This document shows positions 21,776-35,900 of a stretch of DNA of 64,000 nt, one piece after another. A program made the position numbers and the translations under genes. Positions within the stretch are counted from its first letter, which is position 1; each line of letters begins with the position of its first letter. The stretch is taken from the NCBI RefSeq assembly GCF_027942865.1, contig NC_134526.1:77001-141000 (forward strand), written 5' to 3'. The notes beneath the pieces were generated by a model. It was given only the letters and a program-made list of their open reading frames with translations. It had not been told where the DNA came from and made no database searches. Source of the DNA: Odontesthes bonariensis (lineage: Eukaryota; Chordata; Actinopteri; Atheriniformes; Atherinopsidae).

Positions 21776-22545
21776 TTTCTGTTTTTTTTATATCTGTCAT
21801 TTGTTTATGTGTTTTTATCACTGAGTCGCTTTGTGAGGTTGGTTCTTCAGAATAAATCAGATTTACTGTGCTGAAGTCCCCGTATTTAACAACTACTGCT
21901 GTGGTAACTTATTAACTAAAAGAACCACGAAACACCGATTGCCGAGTTTTCACCTTTATCCAAGTGTAAGCCATTTAAACATACAGCACGGTTTCTGAGA
22001 GAACTGTCACAACTTGCCAACGTAACATCTGGTCTTTTCTTCTTCTAACTGGCTGCCCTCCTTAATACACCTCCATACCTTCTAGTGGTTCCCGAGCGCC
22101 ACCTCTTGGTAATAATAAATATTTCCCATATTTACATCATTACAACAACTGCCATATAGTGGTCTGGTTAGAGATAACAACCCAGCAGCAACACACTGCA
22201 TGTCCACCTGGAGGCTGATTACCTGATTACCTGCTGTCAGACACTGATTTCCATCAAAGCCACGCCTCTTCATCTTTTCATTTTTTAACGAGGTCTATGT
22301 TCGTTATGTGTTCCATGTGATCCCCTCAAACTTCTCCTGATGCAACATCCACTGGTCCCTCTACAAAGTGGTCCCTCCACTTTCTTCTTCTGCCTGTATT
22401 CTTCTTCTACACGTCATTTATGGTAGTAATATGACACAAACAGATATAAATAGTTCCTTCTTGGGTCATAAAAACCTGCTGAGAAGCTGTTAGATACCAA
22501 CAGAAACAGTTCAAAGTCATCACTCCTCACGGATCTTTTTTTACA
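21776..22545. other. Unique sequence in the proposed crhr1 intron 1
   Basis: AT-leaning non-repetitive DNA. No exon, RNA gene or recognisable element was seen. Confidence 0.5.
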
Positions 22546-23767
22546 TTGACCGTGATGTTCTTCTTCTATGGCCGTGATGTTCTTCTTCTATGGCCGTGAT
22601 GTTCTTCTTCTATGACCGTGATGTTCTTCTTCTATGACCATGATGTTCTTCTTCTATGGCCGTGATGTTCTTCTTCTATGATCGTGATGTTCTTCTTCTA
22701 TGACCGTGATGTTCTTCTTCTATGGCCGTGATGTTCTTCTTCTATGGCCGTGATGTTCTTCTTCTATGACCGTGATGTTCTTCTTCTATGGCCGTGATGT
22801 TGTGATGTTCTTCTTCTATGGCCGTGATGTTCTTCTTCTATGACCGTGATGTTCTTCTTCTATGACCGTGATGTTCTTCTTCTATGGCCGTGATGTTCTT
22901 CTTCTATGACCGTGATGTTCATCTTCTATGGCCGTGATGTTCTTCTTCTATGGCCGTGATGTTCTTCTTCTATGACCGTGATGTTCTTCTTCTATGGCCG
23001 TGATGTTCTTCTTCTATGGCCGTGATGTTCTTCTTCTATGACCGTGATGTTCTTCTTCTATGGCCGCGATGTTCTTCTTCTATGGCCGTGATGTTCTTCT
23101 TCTATGGCCGTGATGTTCTTCTTCTATGGCCGCGATGTTCTTCTTCTATGGCCGTGATGTTCTTCTTCTATGACCGTGATGTTCTTCTTCTATGACCGCA
23201 ATGTTCTTCTTCTATGGCCGCGATGTTCTTCTTCTATGACCGCGATGCTCTTCTTCCATGGCCGTGATGTTCTTCTTCTATGGCCGTGATGTTCTTCTAT
23301 GACCGTGATGTTCTTCTATGACCGCGATGTTCTTCTTCTATGGCCGCGATGTTCTTCTTCTATGACCGCGATGCTCTTCTTCTATGGCCGTGATGTTCTT
23401 CTATGACCGTGATGTTCTTCTATGGCCGCGATGTTCTTCTTCTATGGCCGCGATGTTCTTCTTCTATGACCGCGATGCTCTTCTTCCATGGCCGTGATGT
23501 TCTTCTTCTATGGCCGTGATGTTCTTCTATGACCGTGATGTTCTTCTATGACCGTGATGTTCTTCTTCTATGACCGTGATGTTCTTCTTCTATGACCGTG
23601 ATGTTCTTCTTCTATGGCCGTGATGTTCTTCTTCTATGACCGTGATGTTCTTCTTCTATGACCGTGATGTTCTTCTTCTATGGCCGCGATGTTCTTCTTC
23701 TATGGCCGCGATGTTCTTCTTCTATGGCCGCGATGTTCTTCTTCTATGGCCGCGATGTTCTTCTTTG
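22546..23767. repeat. 22-bp minisatellite
   Basis: Units read GTGATGTTCTTCTTCTATGG then CC, with TATGACC and CGCGATG variants and some units shortened by one TTC. Over 50 copies lie upstream of crhr1 exon 2. Confidence 0.96.
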
Positions 23768-23879
23768 GCGTGTTTAATGACTCACTGGTTCTGGGTTTTC
23801 TTTGTGTCCTGTAGGTTTCACTCTCTAACCGATTCCTCCCCCCTGTTAAAGCTTTCTCTTCTGTACTGATGCTGCTGTA

Positions 23880-23996
23880 AATGAACGTTTTCTGTGTTTT
23901 CAGTGCCGTAAATGAACGTTTTCTGTGTTTTCAGTGCCATAAATGAACGTTTTCTGTGTTTTCAGTGCCGTAAATGAACGTTTTCTGTGTTGGCAG
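23880..23996 (+). repeat. 31-bp minisatellite that includes the crhr1 exon 2 acceptor
   Basis: Four tandem units contain TAAATGAACGTTTTCTGTG then TTTTCAG. AG dinucleotides end at 23903, 23934, 23965 and 23996. The last is the real 3' splice site (GTTGGCAG), so three copies of the acceptor and its pyrimidine tract lie directly upstream. Confidence 0.88.
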
Positions 23997-24087
23997 GTGC
24001 TCTGTGTGTGTCTGCTGCTCAGTGGAGGAGTCTCTCCAGTTGAATTAACCTGTGAAACTTTGATCCTTCTGTCCACCAACCTCACAG
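23997..24087 (+). CDS. crhr1: crhr1 exon 2: signal peptide core and first cysteine
   Basis: Phase 0 start [20 protein letters not shown] continuing to LLSTNLT. It contains the hydrophobic core, the first domain cysteine (LTCE) and sequon NLT. Donor ACAG|GTAACT leaves phase 1. Confidence 0.85.
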
Positions 24088-24716
24088 GTAACTTCCTGTC
24101 TCCATTTTTAGATCTCAAACATCAGAGAAACTGGTTAAAAGAACTGATTTATGCTTTTCTCTTTCTCTTTGTCTCTCAGCCAGGACGTTGGTGTTACTAA
24201 ACCAGACATTCACCATCAGCAACTCCTCAGGTATGAAGCCCCTCAGCCCACCTCGGGCTGGGCTTCTTACTGTTACTGCCCTCCTGTGGGTTAGATGTTC
24301 ACCCTGCCTGTACCTTTGGGACAGTGCTGATTAAAAGTATGTCCTACTATTCAGGTTAAGCACAAGAGTCCATGAGGTACAAAAGTTTACCTTGAATACA
24401 AAAATTGCTCTTTTAGGTTTCCAAAACTTAAAATCTATTATTTTCTGCAGCTTTTTACATAACTGGAGAAATCAAAGAACATGATCCTCACAGTCCAGAG
24501 TTGAAGATGGGAGATGAACTCTAGTGGGGCCTGAAAGGTGTTCACTTACTTACTGAGGGGCGCCGGTAACAGTGACTGTGTTCGAAACCGCCTACTACAT
24601 ACTGCATACTACATACTGCATACTACATACTGCATACTACATACTATATACTGCATACTACATACTACATACTACATACTGCATACTACATACTGCATAC
24701 TACATACTGCATACTA

Positions 24717-24757
<41 letters not shown>

Positions 24758-27271
24758 ACATACTGCATACTACATACTGCATACTGCATACTCATCGATC
24801 AGACAGTATGCAGAGCGTTTACCCACAATGCATTTGGCTCCTGCCCGAGCCGAAATCAGCCGGGCTGAAGCTGATTTCCCTTAAGCTCTAAACTCTGTAA
24901 ACTTTAGCAACATTTGAAACATTTTCAGGCGAGAAAGTAGTCGTTTAGATCCCCAACGTGTTGAAAACCTGACAAAATACCGGCTGTTTACAATTTTGTT
25001 CCCACGAATTTGGTGCTACTAAAGCTAGCCGCAGTGAGCAACGCACTTCCGTTTTTTTTCATAAAATAAAATACCCTTTGCCTTTTATCATAGGGAAAGC
25101 CATTACGATACAATTGGTGCTATTGCTTTGAAAACAGTTTGAGTATGAGTAGTAACCTCATGATGCATACCCAACATTTCAGAGAATCTAGTATGCATCC
25201 GGGAACTTAAGAAAAAGTTAAAGTTAGTAGGAGTAGTGGGAGTAGTAGGAGTAGTAGGCGGTTTGGAACACAGCCAGTCTCTCCGGGACTTTGATGATGT
25301 GGGATGTTAGGGCAGCTGGTCTTCAATCCCTGAGGGCAGATAGATGAGATTTCTACTGGAAACAAGGCAGCTTGTCCTCCAGATCTGTGGAACTTTGTTC
25401 TGACTAAGGTTCTGTAGAATCCCACATAGCTGTTCAGGTCTTCAGGACTCTGGGTCTGACACCATCTGTCTGTCTGCAGGTGTCTCCTGTCAACTGTCTG
25501 TCGATGGTATCGGAACCTGTTGGCCTCGTAGTCCGGCCGGAGAGTGGATCTCCAGACCGTGTCCTGAGCAGCTCAACGGGATCCACTACAACACCAGCAG
25601 TAAGTACCCGATCAGGAGGGGATCAGCAGTCTGAAAGGACGGCTGAGCTCACTGTGTGGAGGAGGGTTAGTTAAACATTACCCTGGGTTAGGGTTAGTGT
25701 TAGTTAAACATTACTCTAACCCTGGGAGAGTGTAACCTGTGTGTTCTGTGTACTCAGACCGGGTCTACAGAGAGTGTCAGTCCAACGGCAGCTGGGCTCC
25801 TCGAGGAAACTACAGTCAGTGCACCGAGATCATCGTCCTGGTGAGACTCATCACTACAGCTACAACACTCTGATCACATGTTCTGATCACATGTTCTGAT
25901 CACATGTTCTGATCACATGTTCTGATCACATGTTCTGATCCTGGATCGGTTAACCCACATGGACCAACTTTACATCAAATTATTCTGTTCTTCTCGGGGT
26001 GAAATCACAGTTAGTGGCTCTTTCCTCAGCGAGTCAGCTGTTAATGAGAGTCCTGATGTAATCTAACGTTAAACACATTCAGGATCTGAAGTTGTCCTCC
26101 AGTCAGAACCAACATGACTGAAACATCCAGCCAAACCAACAGGAAACAGGGAAGCTGAGGCCCTGAAATAAAAGCAGCTGCACAACATGCTCAGAAAGTA
26201 ATTATGGTGTTCTCTTACTTTATGCTGAAAGTCAGTTTGTATGTTAACGGCTGAATGTTAGAGGGGAGGTTAAAGGCTGATTTATGGTCGCCTACGGAGA
26301 GCCGGAGACCCTCCCGGAAACGCTCTCCTATCTATCCGTCGAGGAGGCGGAGACCTCAAGGGCTGTGATTTGTCGGCTAACATCATCATTTTCTGAATCA
26401 CTTTTCCGGTTTAGCTCCTTCCTTTCAGAACAACAACACCGCCATGTTTGAAAGAGTTTACTGTGAGCCGGTCAACATTTGGTCAACGAGCTCCGACTCC
26501 ACCAACAGTCTTTCTCTCTCGGTCGCCATCGTTCACTGTGAGGAGTGGAACGGAGCCGGAAGGTGAACAACCAATCAGCCACTTTCACCATAGACGTCGC
26601 CAGATTGGAACGTCTAACGTAGCGCCGCCTGCTGATCGGGAGGGGAACTGCCTTGGGTATCCTACAGCCCGACGGAGAACTTTGAAAGGTTTAAAGCCTC
26701 TGCGTGGCCACGGAGTCGGATTGATGGATAGAGACGGAGAAGCATATCGAGGCCTTAACTCATCCAGAGCAGAGCGTTTTCCAAACCGCTGGAGCTCTTT
26801 CTCCAGCAAGTTATTGGGAATGAAGGGCAGCACACCTGAAACAATCACCCGGGGGGAGGGCACTGCCAGCGGGGAACTCTCCGCCTATCGTCACCCCGCT
26901 GACAATCAACTGGGGAACAAATCGCTCCTCTTTCAGAAACATCACTACTCCCTTATTTATTCTTGAAGCATAATTTAAATTGATGTGACCAACAATATCT
27001 CCTACAGCCAAGAGAACCATCTCACCTGGGACTGACGGGTCAGGCTGAATCCATAGAGAGGGGCGGCGCCCCTGAGGACGCCATTCCCGCAAACAGCGCT
27101 ACAATCACTACACAAAACTCAAATAACCCCGAGACGTAGAATCAGTATAAATAAAGAGTATTAAGAAAACCAACGCATGAAAGGAAAAGATCAGAGAAAA
27201 AAAAACTTTAGAGACAACTCTGTCACTCTCTCTGACTCACCCACCACCAACAGACTCCCAGCATGCAACGC

Positions 27272-27322
<51 letters not shown>

Positions 27323-30300
27323 AATATAAACAGGACGAGGGGTCCTGACAGATTGTTTTTGTATTGTACTCTGCGAGTGTGTTAATTTCCAAACTGATGT
27401 CACCCAGGACACACAGTGTGGCACAAGCATGTGCATAACCATCAGGTGTGTTATCTGTGCAGGTGTTTGAGCGAGTTAGACCCATCCTGAACATCCTTTG
27501 TCCTATATAATGAGTTCTGAGAATAATTTTGTATTGTATGAGCTGCAAACTAGGATTTTGAAAGTGTGTCATCTGTCTTGGACAGTAATTTATGTCTTTT
27601 TGTTGCAGTTTTGGGGTTCAGATGCATAAAGATTCTGCTACCCTAAGGGGGAGTTGTAAGTCTAGTTGGTGGAGGATATATTTCTTAGTTATTATAGACT
27701 TAAGTTGTTGAAATTCTAGAAGTTTATTGCCGCCTGTCCCATGTTGTGATATGAGCACATTGAATTAAATCAAATTTCCATCTTGGATGATCTGTTCAAG
27801 ATGTTTTCTTCCTTTGTTCTTGAATAGAGTAAAGTTTAGCATTTATTTTGTTTTGCAGGATGTCAGGATGGTTGCAGATGGGTGTAAACCTCCAGTCTGT
27901 CAGAGAGGAGCTGATGAATGCTTTCAGAACATTTGTGATGTGTTATGTTTGCCCTGATAAGTCAGTGTGTGTGTTCAGAGAGATTCAGACCAGCTGGCGT
28001 CCGCTCGGTCGGACGGACCTTCAGAGGCTGTTCCAGGGTTCAGGTGGAGACCGGGTCCTCACAAAGACATGAAACCAGCATGTGTGTGTGTGTCCATATG
28101 TTGGAACCAACCCCCCCTAAGAGAGAAAATCTGTTACCTCCTTCCTGCTGTGCTGTGATTGGACAGCAGGGCTGGCTGTAAGCCAATCACAGCTGAGAGG
28201 ATTTCTGCATCGACAGTCACACACACACAGTTTACCGGGTCAGAACTGTTCTGATTGGTTCTGCTCGCTGATCATTAACATTGAATATGATCAATAAATA
28301 ATCTCAAATTTACCAAATGTGTTTTAAATGAAACTTTCCAGAATTAAACTCTTCACCCAAAGAGTAGACCAAACAGAACCACCAAACAGAACACCACTTA
28401 AGTTCACAGGCCAGTACTTTTGGCAGTATAGGGTATCTGATCCCATTCTGGCTCAGGTCAGGAACATCATCATCAGACCAGAACACGTCTAGGATCAGTA
28501 GAACAGACATAACCCTGGTCTCAGTTTGTTTGGAAGTTCTGTTTGTACGTTTATGTCCGATTGTTTCTGCGTTTTCAGAGGAAGAGTAAAGTTCACTATC
28601 AGGTGGCTGTCATCATCACCTACCTGGGTCACTGCATCTCTCTGGGAGCTCTGCTGCTCGCCTTCACCCTCTTCATGAGACTGAGGTAACTCACCTTTCT
28701 GTCTGTTATCAGGTTTCATTTGGATTCTGCCTCACCTTCTGTGTTTATACTCATGTTTGAGCACGTTTTAATAAATAACTGCAGCTGTTTCCTGTTTTTA
28801 TGGAAATATGTAAAGACCCCATAGACCCTAACCCTATAACCCTAACCCTATGGGGATCTAACCCTAACCCTATAACCGTAACCCTACACTATGGGGTTCT
28901 AACCCTACACTATGGGGTTCTAACCCTAACCCTATGGGGTTCTAACCCTACACTATGGGGTTCTAACCCTAACCCTATGGGGTTCTAAACCTACACTATG
29001 GGGTTCTAACCCTACACTATGGGGTTCTAAACCTACACTATGGGGTTCTAACCCTACACTATGGGGTTCTAAACCTACACTATGGGGTTCTAACCCTAAC
29101 CCTATGGGGTTATAAACCTACACTATGGGGTTATAACCCTACACTATGGGGTTCTAACCCTAACCCTATGGGGTTCTAACCCTAACCCTATGGGGTTCTA
29201 AACCTAACCCTATGGGGTTATAACCCTACACTATGGGGTTCTAACCCTACACTATGGGGTTCTAACCCTAACCCTATGGGGTTCTAAACCTACACTATGG
29301 GGTTCTAACCCTAACCCTATGGGGTTATAAACCTACACTATGGGGTTCTAACCCTACACTATGGGGTTCTAAACCTACACTATGGGGTTCTAAACCTACA
29401 CTATGGGGTTCTAAACCTACACTATGGGGTTCTAACCCTAACCCTATGGGGTTCTAAACCTACACTTTGGGGTTCTAACCCTAACCCTATGGGGTTCTAA
29501 CCCTACACTATGGGGTTCTAACCCTACACTATGGGGTTCTAAACCTACACTATGGGGTTCTAAACCTACACTATGGGGTTCTAACCCTACACTATGGGGT
29601 TCTAACCCTAACCCCATGGGGTTCTAACCCTAACAACCTAACACTATGGCTTGTGTGTGTGCACTCCAGGAGCATCCGCTGTCTGAGGAACATCATCCAT
29701 TGGAACCTGATCTCTGCCTTTATCCTGAGGAACGCCACCTGGTTCATCGTCCAGTTAACCATGAATCCCCTGGTTACCGAGAGCAACCAGGTGAGCACAC
29801 ACCTCCACGCTGATCTGATCCTGTGAGGACAGTAACCATGGAAACAAAGCTTTCATCTCTGGCCTCTTTCTCAGGTGTGGTGCCGGCTGGTGACGGCGGC
29901 GTTTAATTACTTCCACGTGACCAACTTCTTCTGGATGTTCGGTGAAGGCTGCTACCTGCACACGGCCATCGTGCTCACCTACTCCACCGACAAGCTCCGG
30001 GAGTGGATGTTCATCTGTATCGGCTGGGGTCAGCTCACCTGTACACCTGTCTGTCTGTCTGTCAGCTCACCTGTACACCTGTCTGTCTGTCTGTCAGCTC
30101 ACCTGTACACCTGTCTGTCTGTCTGTCTGCTTACCTGTACACCTGTCTGTCAGCTCACCTGTACACCTGTCTGTCTGTCTGCTCACCTGTACACCTGTCT
30201 GTCTGTCTGTCAGCTCACCTGTACACCTGTCTGTCTGCTCACCTGTACATCTGTCTGTCTGTCTGTCTGCTTACCTGTACACCTGTCTGTCAGCTCACCT

Positions 30301-31279
30301 GTACACCTGTCTGTCTGTCTGTCTGCTCACCTGTACACCTGTCTGTCTGTCTGTCTGCTTACCTGTACACCTGTCTGTCAGCTCACCTGTACACCTGTCT
30401 GTCTGTCTGTCTGTCTGCTCACCTGTACACCTGTCTGTCTGTCTGTCTGTCAGCTCACCTGTACACCTGTCTGTCTGTCTATCTGTCAGCTCACCTGTAC
30501 ACCTGTCTGTCAGCTCTACTATACACCTGTCTGTCTGTCTGTCTGCTCACCTGTACACCTGTCTGTCTGTCTGTCTGTCTGTCTGTCAGCTCACCTGTAC
30601 ACCTGTCTGTCAGCTCACCTGTACACCTGTCTGTCTGTCTGTCAGCTCACCTGTACACCTGTCCGTCTGTCTGTCTGCTCACCTGTACACCTGTCTGTCA
30701 GCTCACCTGTACACATGTCTGTCTGTCAGCTCACCTGTACACCTGTCTGTCTGTCTGTCTGTCAGCTCACCTGTACACCTGTCTGTCTGTCTGTCTGTCT
30801 GCTCACCTGTACACCTGTCTGCCTGTCTGTCAGCTCACCTGTACACCTGTCTGTCTGTCTGTCAGCTCACCTGTACACCTGTCTGTCTGTCTGTCAGCTC
30901 ACCTGTACACCTGTCTGTCTGTCTGTCAGCTCACCTGTACACCTGTCTGTCTCTCTGTCAGCTCCCCTGTACACCTGTCTGTCTGTCTGTCAGCTCACCT
31001 GTACACCTGTCTGTCTGTCTGTCTGTCTGTCAGCTCACCTGTACACCTGTTTGTCTGTCAGTCAGCTCACCTGTACACCTGTCTGTCTGTCTGTCTGTCA
31101 GCTCACCTGTACACCTGTCTGTCTGTCTGTCTGTCTGCTCACCTGTACACCTGTCTGTCTGTCTGTCTGTCAGCTCACCTGTACACCTGTCTGTCTGTCT
31201 ATCTGTCAGCTCACCTGTACACCTGTCTGTCAGCTCTACTGTACACCTGTCTGTCTGTCTGTCTGCTCACCTGTACACC

Positions 31280-31327
<48 letters not shown>

Positions 31328-32959
31328 AGCTCACCTGTACACCTGTCTGTCAGCTCACCTGTACACCTGTCTGTCTGTCTGTCAGCTCACCTGTACACCT
31401 GTCCGTCTGTCTGTCTGCTCACCTGTACACCTGTCTGTCAGCTCACCTGTACACCTGTCTGTCTGTCAGCTCACCTGTACACCTGTCTGTCTGTCTGTCT
31501 GTCAGCTCACCTGTACACCTGTCTGTCTGTCTGTCTGTCTGTCTGCTCACCTGTACACCTGTCTGCCTGTCTGTCAGCTCACCTGTACACCTGTCTGTCT
31601 GTCTGTCAGCTCACCTGTACACCTGTCTGTCTGTCTGTCAGCTCACCTGTACACCTGTCTGTCTGTCTGTCAGCTCACCTGTACACCTGTCTGTCTCTCT
31701 GTCAGCTCCCCTGTACACCTGTCTGTCTGTCTGTCAGCTCACCTGTACACCTGTCTGTCTGTCAGCTCACCTGTACACCTGTCTGTCTGTCTGTCTGTCT
31801 GTCAGCTCACCTGTACACCTGTTTGTCTGTCAGTCAGCTCACCTGTACACCTGTCTGTCAGCTCACCTGTACACCTGTCTGTCTGTCTGCTCACCTGTAC
31901 ACCTGTCTGTCTGTCTGTCAGCTCACCTGTACACCTGTCTGTCTGCTCACCTGTACATCTGTCTGTCTGTCTGTCTGCTTACCTGTACACCTGTCTGTCA
32001 GCTCACCTGTACACCTGTCTGTCTGTCTGTCTGCTCACCTGTACACCTGTCTGTCTGTCTGTCTGCTTACCTGTACACCTGTCTGTCAGCTCACCTGTAC
32101 ACCTGTCTGTCTGTCTGTCTGTCTGCTCACCTGTACACCTGTCTGTCTGTCTGTCTGTCAGCTCACCTGTACACCTGTCTGTCTGTCTATCTGTCAGCTC
32201 ACCTGTACACCTGTCTGTCAGCTCTACTATACACCTGTCTGTCTGTCTGTCTGTCTGTCTGTCAGCTCACCTGTACACCTGTCTGTCAGCTCACCTGTAC
32301 ACCTGTCTGTCTGTCTGTCAGCTCACCTGTACACCTGTCCGTCTGTCTGTCTGCTCACCTGTACACCTGTCTGTCAGCTCACCTGTACACCTGTCTGTCT
32401 GTCAGCTCACCTGTACACCTGTCTGTCTGTCTGTCTGTCAGCTCACCTGTACACCTGTCTGTCTGTCTGTCTGTCTGTCTGCTCACCTGTACACCTGTCT
32501 GCCTGTCTGTCAGCTCACCTGTACACCTGTCTGTCTGTCTGTCAGCTCACCTGTACACCTGTCTGTCTGTCTGTCAGCTCACCTGTACACCTGTCTGTCT
32601 GTCTGTCAGCTCACCTGTACACCTGTCTGTCTCTCTGTCAGCTCCCCTGTACACCTGTCTGTCTGTCTGTCAGCTCACCTGTACACCTGTCTGTCTGTCT
32701 GTCTGTCTGTCAGCTCACCTGTACACCTGTTTGTCTGTCAGTCAGCTCACCTGTACACCTGTCTGTCTGTCTGTCTGTCAGCTCACCTGTACACCTGTCT
32801 GTCTGTCTGTCTGTCTGCTCACCTGTACACCTGTCTGTCTGTCTGTCTGTCAGCTCACCTGTACACCTGTCTGTCTGTCTATCTGTCAGCTCACCTGTAC
32901 ACCTGTCTGTCAGCTCTACTGTACACCTGTCTGTCTGTCTGTCTGCTCACCTGTACACC

Positions 32960-32995
<36 letters not shown>

Positions 32996-35900
32996 AGCTC
33001 ACCTGTACACCTGTCTGTCAGCTCACCTGTACACCTGTCTGTCTGTCTGTCAGCTCACCTGTACACCTGTCCGTCTGTCTGTCTGCTCACCTGTACACCT
33101 GTCTGTCAGCTCACCTGTACACCTGTCTGTCTGTCAGCTCACCTGTACACCTGTCTGTCTGTCTGTCTGTCAGCTCACCTGTACACCTGTCTGTCTGTCT
33201 GTCTGTCTGTCTGCTCACCTGTACACCTGTCTGCCTGTCTGTCAGCTCACCTGTACACCTGTCTGTCTGTCTGTCAGCTCACCTGTACACCTGTCTGTCT
33301 GTCTGTCAGCTCACCTGTACACCTGTCTGTCTGTCTGTCAGCTCACCTGTACACCTGTCTGTCTCTCTGTCAGCTCCCCTGTACACCTGTCTGTCTGTCT
33401 GTCAGCTCACCTGTACACCTGTCTGTCTGTCAGCTCACCTGTACACCTGTCTGTCTGTCTGTCTGTCTGTCAGCTCACCTGTACACCTGTTTGTCTGTCA
33501 GTCAGCTCACCTGTACACCTGTCTGTCTGTCTGTCTGTCAGCTCACCTGTACACCTGTCTGTCTGTCTGTCTGTCTGCTCACCTGTACACCTGTCTGTCT
33601 GTCTGTCTGTCAGCTCACCTGTACACCTGTCTGTCTGTCTATCTGTCAGCTCACCTGTACACCTGTCTGTCAGCTCTACTGTACACCTGTCTGTCTGTCT
33701 GTCTGCTCACCTGTACACCTGTCTGTCTGTCTGTCTGCTCACCTGTACACCTGTCTGTCTGTCTGTCTGTCTGTCTGTCAGCTCACCTGTACACCTGTCT
33801 GTCAGCTCACCTGTACACCTGTCTGTCTGTCTGTCAGCTCACCTGTACACCTGTCCGTCTGTCTGTCTGCTCACCTGTACACCTGTCTGTCAGCTCACCT
33901 GTACACCTGTCTGTCTGTCAGCTCACCTGTACACCTGTCTGTCTGTCTGTCTGTCAGCTCACCTGTACACCTGTCTGTCTGTCTGTCTGTCTGTCTGCTC
34001 ACCTGTACACCTGTCTGTCTGTCTGTCAGCTCACCTGTACACATGTCTGTCTGTCTGTCAGCTCACCTGTACACCTGTCTGTCTCTCTGTCAGCTCCCCT
34101 GTACACCTGTCTGTCTGTCTGTCAGCTCACCTGTACACCTGTTTGTCTGTCAGTCAGCTCACCTGTACACCTGTCTGTCTGTCTGTCAGCTCACCTGTAC
34201 ACCTGTCTGTCTGTCTGTCAGCTCACCTGTACACCTGTCTGTCTCTCTGTCAGCTCCCCTGTACACCTGTCTGTCTGTCTGTCAGCTCACCTGTACACCT
34301 GTCTGTCTGTCAGCTCACCTGTACACCTGTCTGTCTGTCTGTCTGTCTGTCAGCTCACCTGTACACCTGTTTGTCTGTCAGTCAGCTCACCTGTACACCT
34401 GTCTGTCTGTCTGTCTGTCAGCTCACCTGTACACCTGTCTGTCTGTCTGTCTGTCTGCTCACCTGTACACCTGTCTGTCTGTCTGTCTGTCAGCTCACCT
34501 GTACACCTGTCTGTCTGTCTATCTGTCAGCTCACCTGTACACCTGTCTGTCAGCTCTACTGTACACCTGTCTGTCTGTCTGTCTGCTCACCTGTACACCT
34601 GTCTGTCTGTCTGTCTGTCTGTCTGTCAGCTCACCTGTACACCTGTCTGTCAGCTCACCTGTACACCTGTCTGTCTGTCTGTCAGCTCACCTGTACACCT
34701 GTCCGTCTGTCTGTCTGCTCACCTGTACACCTGTCTGTCAGCTCACCTGTACACCTGTCTGTCTGTCAGCTCACCTGTACACCTGTCTGTCTGTCTGTCT
34801 GTCAGCTCACCTGTACACCTGTCTGTCTGTCTGTCTGTCTGTCTGCTCACCTGTACACCTGTCTGCCTGTCTGTCAGCTCACCTGTACACCTGTCTGTCT
34901 GTCTGTCAGCTCACCTGTATACCTGTCTGTCTGTCTGTCAGCTCACCTGTACACATGTCTGTCTGTCTGTCAGCTCACCTGTACACCTGTCTGTCTCTCT
35001 GTCAGCTCCCCTGTACACCTGTCTGTCTGTCTGTCAGCTCACCTGTACACCTGTCTGTCTGTCTGTCTGTCAGCTCACCTGTACACCTGTTTGTCTGTCA
35101 GTCAGCTCACCTGTACACCTGTCTGTCTGTCTGTGTGTCAGCTCACCTGTACACCTGTCTGTCTGTCTGTCTGTCAGTCAGCTCACCTGTACACCTGTCT
35201 GTCTGCCTGTCAGCTCACCTGTACACCTGTCTGTCTCTCTGTCAGCTCCCCTGTACACCTGTCTGTCTGTCTGTCAGCTCACCTGTACACCTGTCTGTCT
35301 GTCTGTCTGTCAGCTCACCTGTACACCTGTCTGTCTGTCTGTCTGTCTGTCTGTCTGCTCACCTGTACACCTGTCTGCCTGTCTGTCAGCTCACCTGTAC
35401 ACCTGTCTGTCTGTCTGTCAGCTCACCTGTACACCTGTCTGTCTGTCTGTCTGTCAGCTCACCTGTACACCTGTTTGTCTGTCAGTCAGCTCACCTGTAC
35501 ACCTGTCTGTCTGTCTGTCTGTCTGCTCACCTGTACACCTGTCTGTCTGTCTGTCAGTCAGCTCAACTGTACACCTGTCTGTCTGTCTGTCAGCTCACCT
35601 GTACACCTGTCTGTCTGTCTGTCAGTCAGCTCACCTGTACACCTGTCTGTCTGCCTGTCAGCTCACCTGTACACCTGTCTGTCTCTCTGTCAGCTCCCCT
35701 GTACACCTGTCTGTCTGTCTGTCAGCTCACCTGTACACCTGTCTGTCTGTCTGTCTGTCAGCTCACCTGTACACCTGTCTGTCTGTCTGTCTGTCTGTCT
35801 GTCTGCTCACCTGTACACCTGTCTGCCTGTCTGTCAGCTCACCTGTACACCTGTCTGTCTGTCTGTCAGCTCACCTGTACACCTGTCTGTCTGTCTGTCT

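Noticed and set aside
26448..26966. 172-codon plus frame in a crhr1 intron
   Set aside because: It spans the Harbinger-like element and the antisense of the LINE relic. No domain, no splice support.
27848..28181. Possible extra crhr1 exon after TTTTGCAG at about 27857
   Set aside because: The frame has no similarity to the receptor, no suitable in-phase donor was seen, and exons 5 and 6 already join in phase 0.
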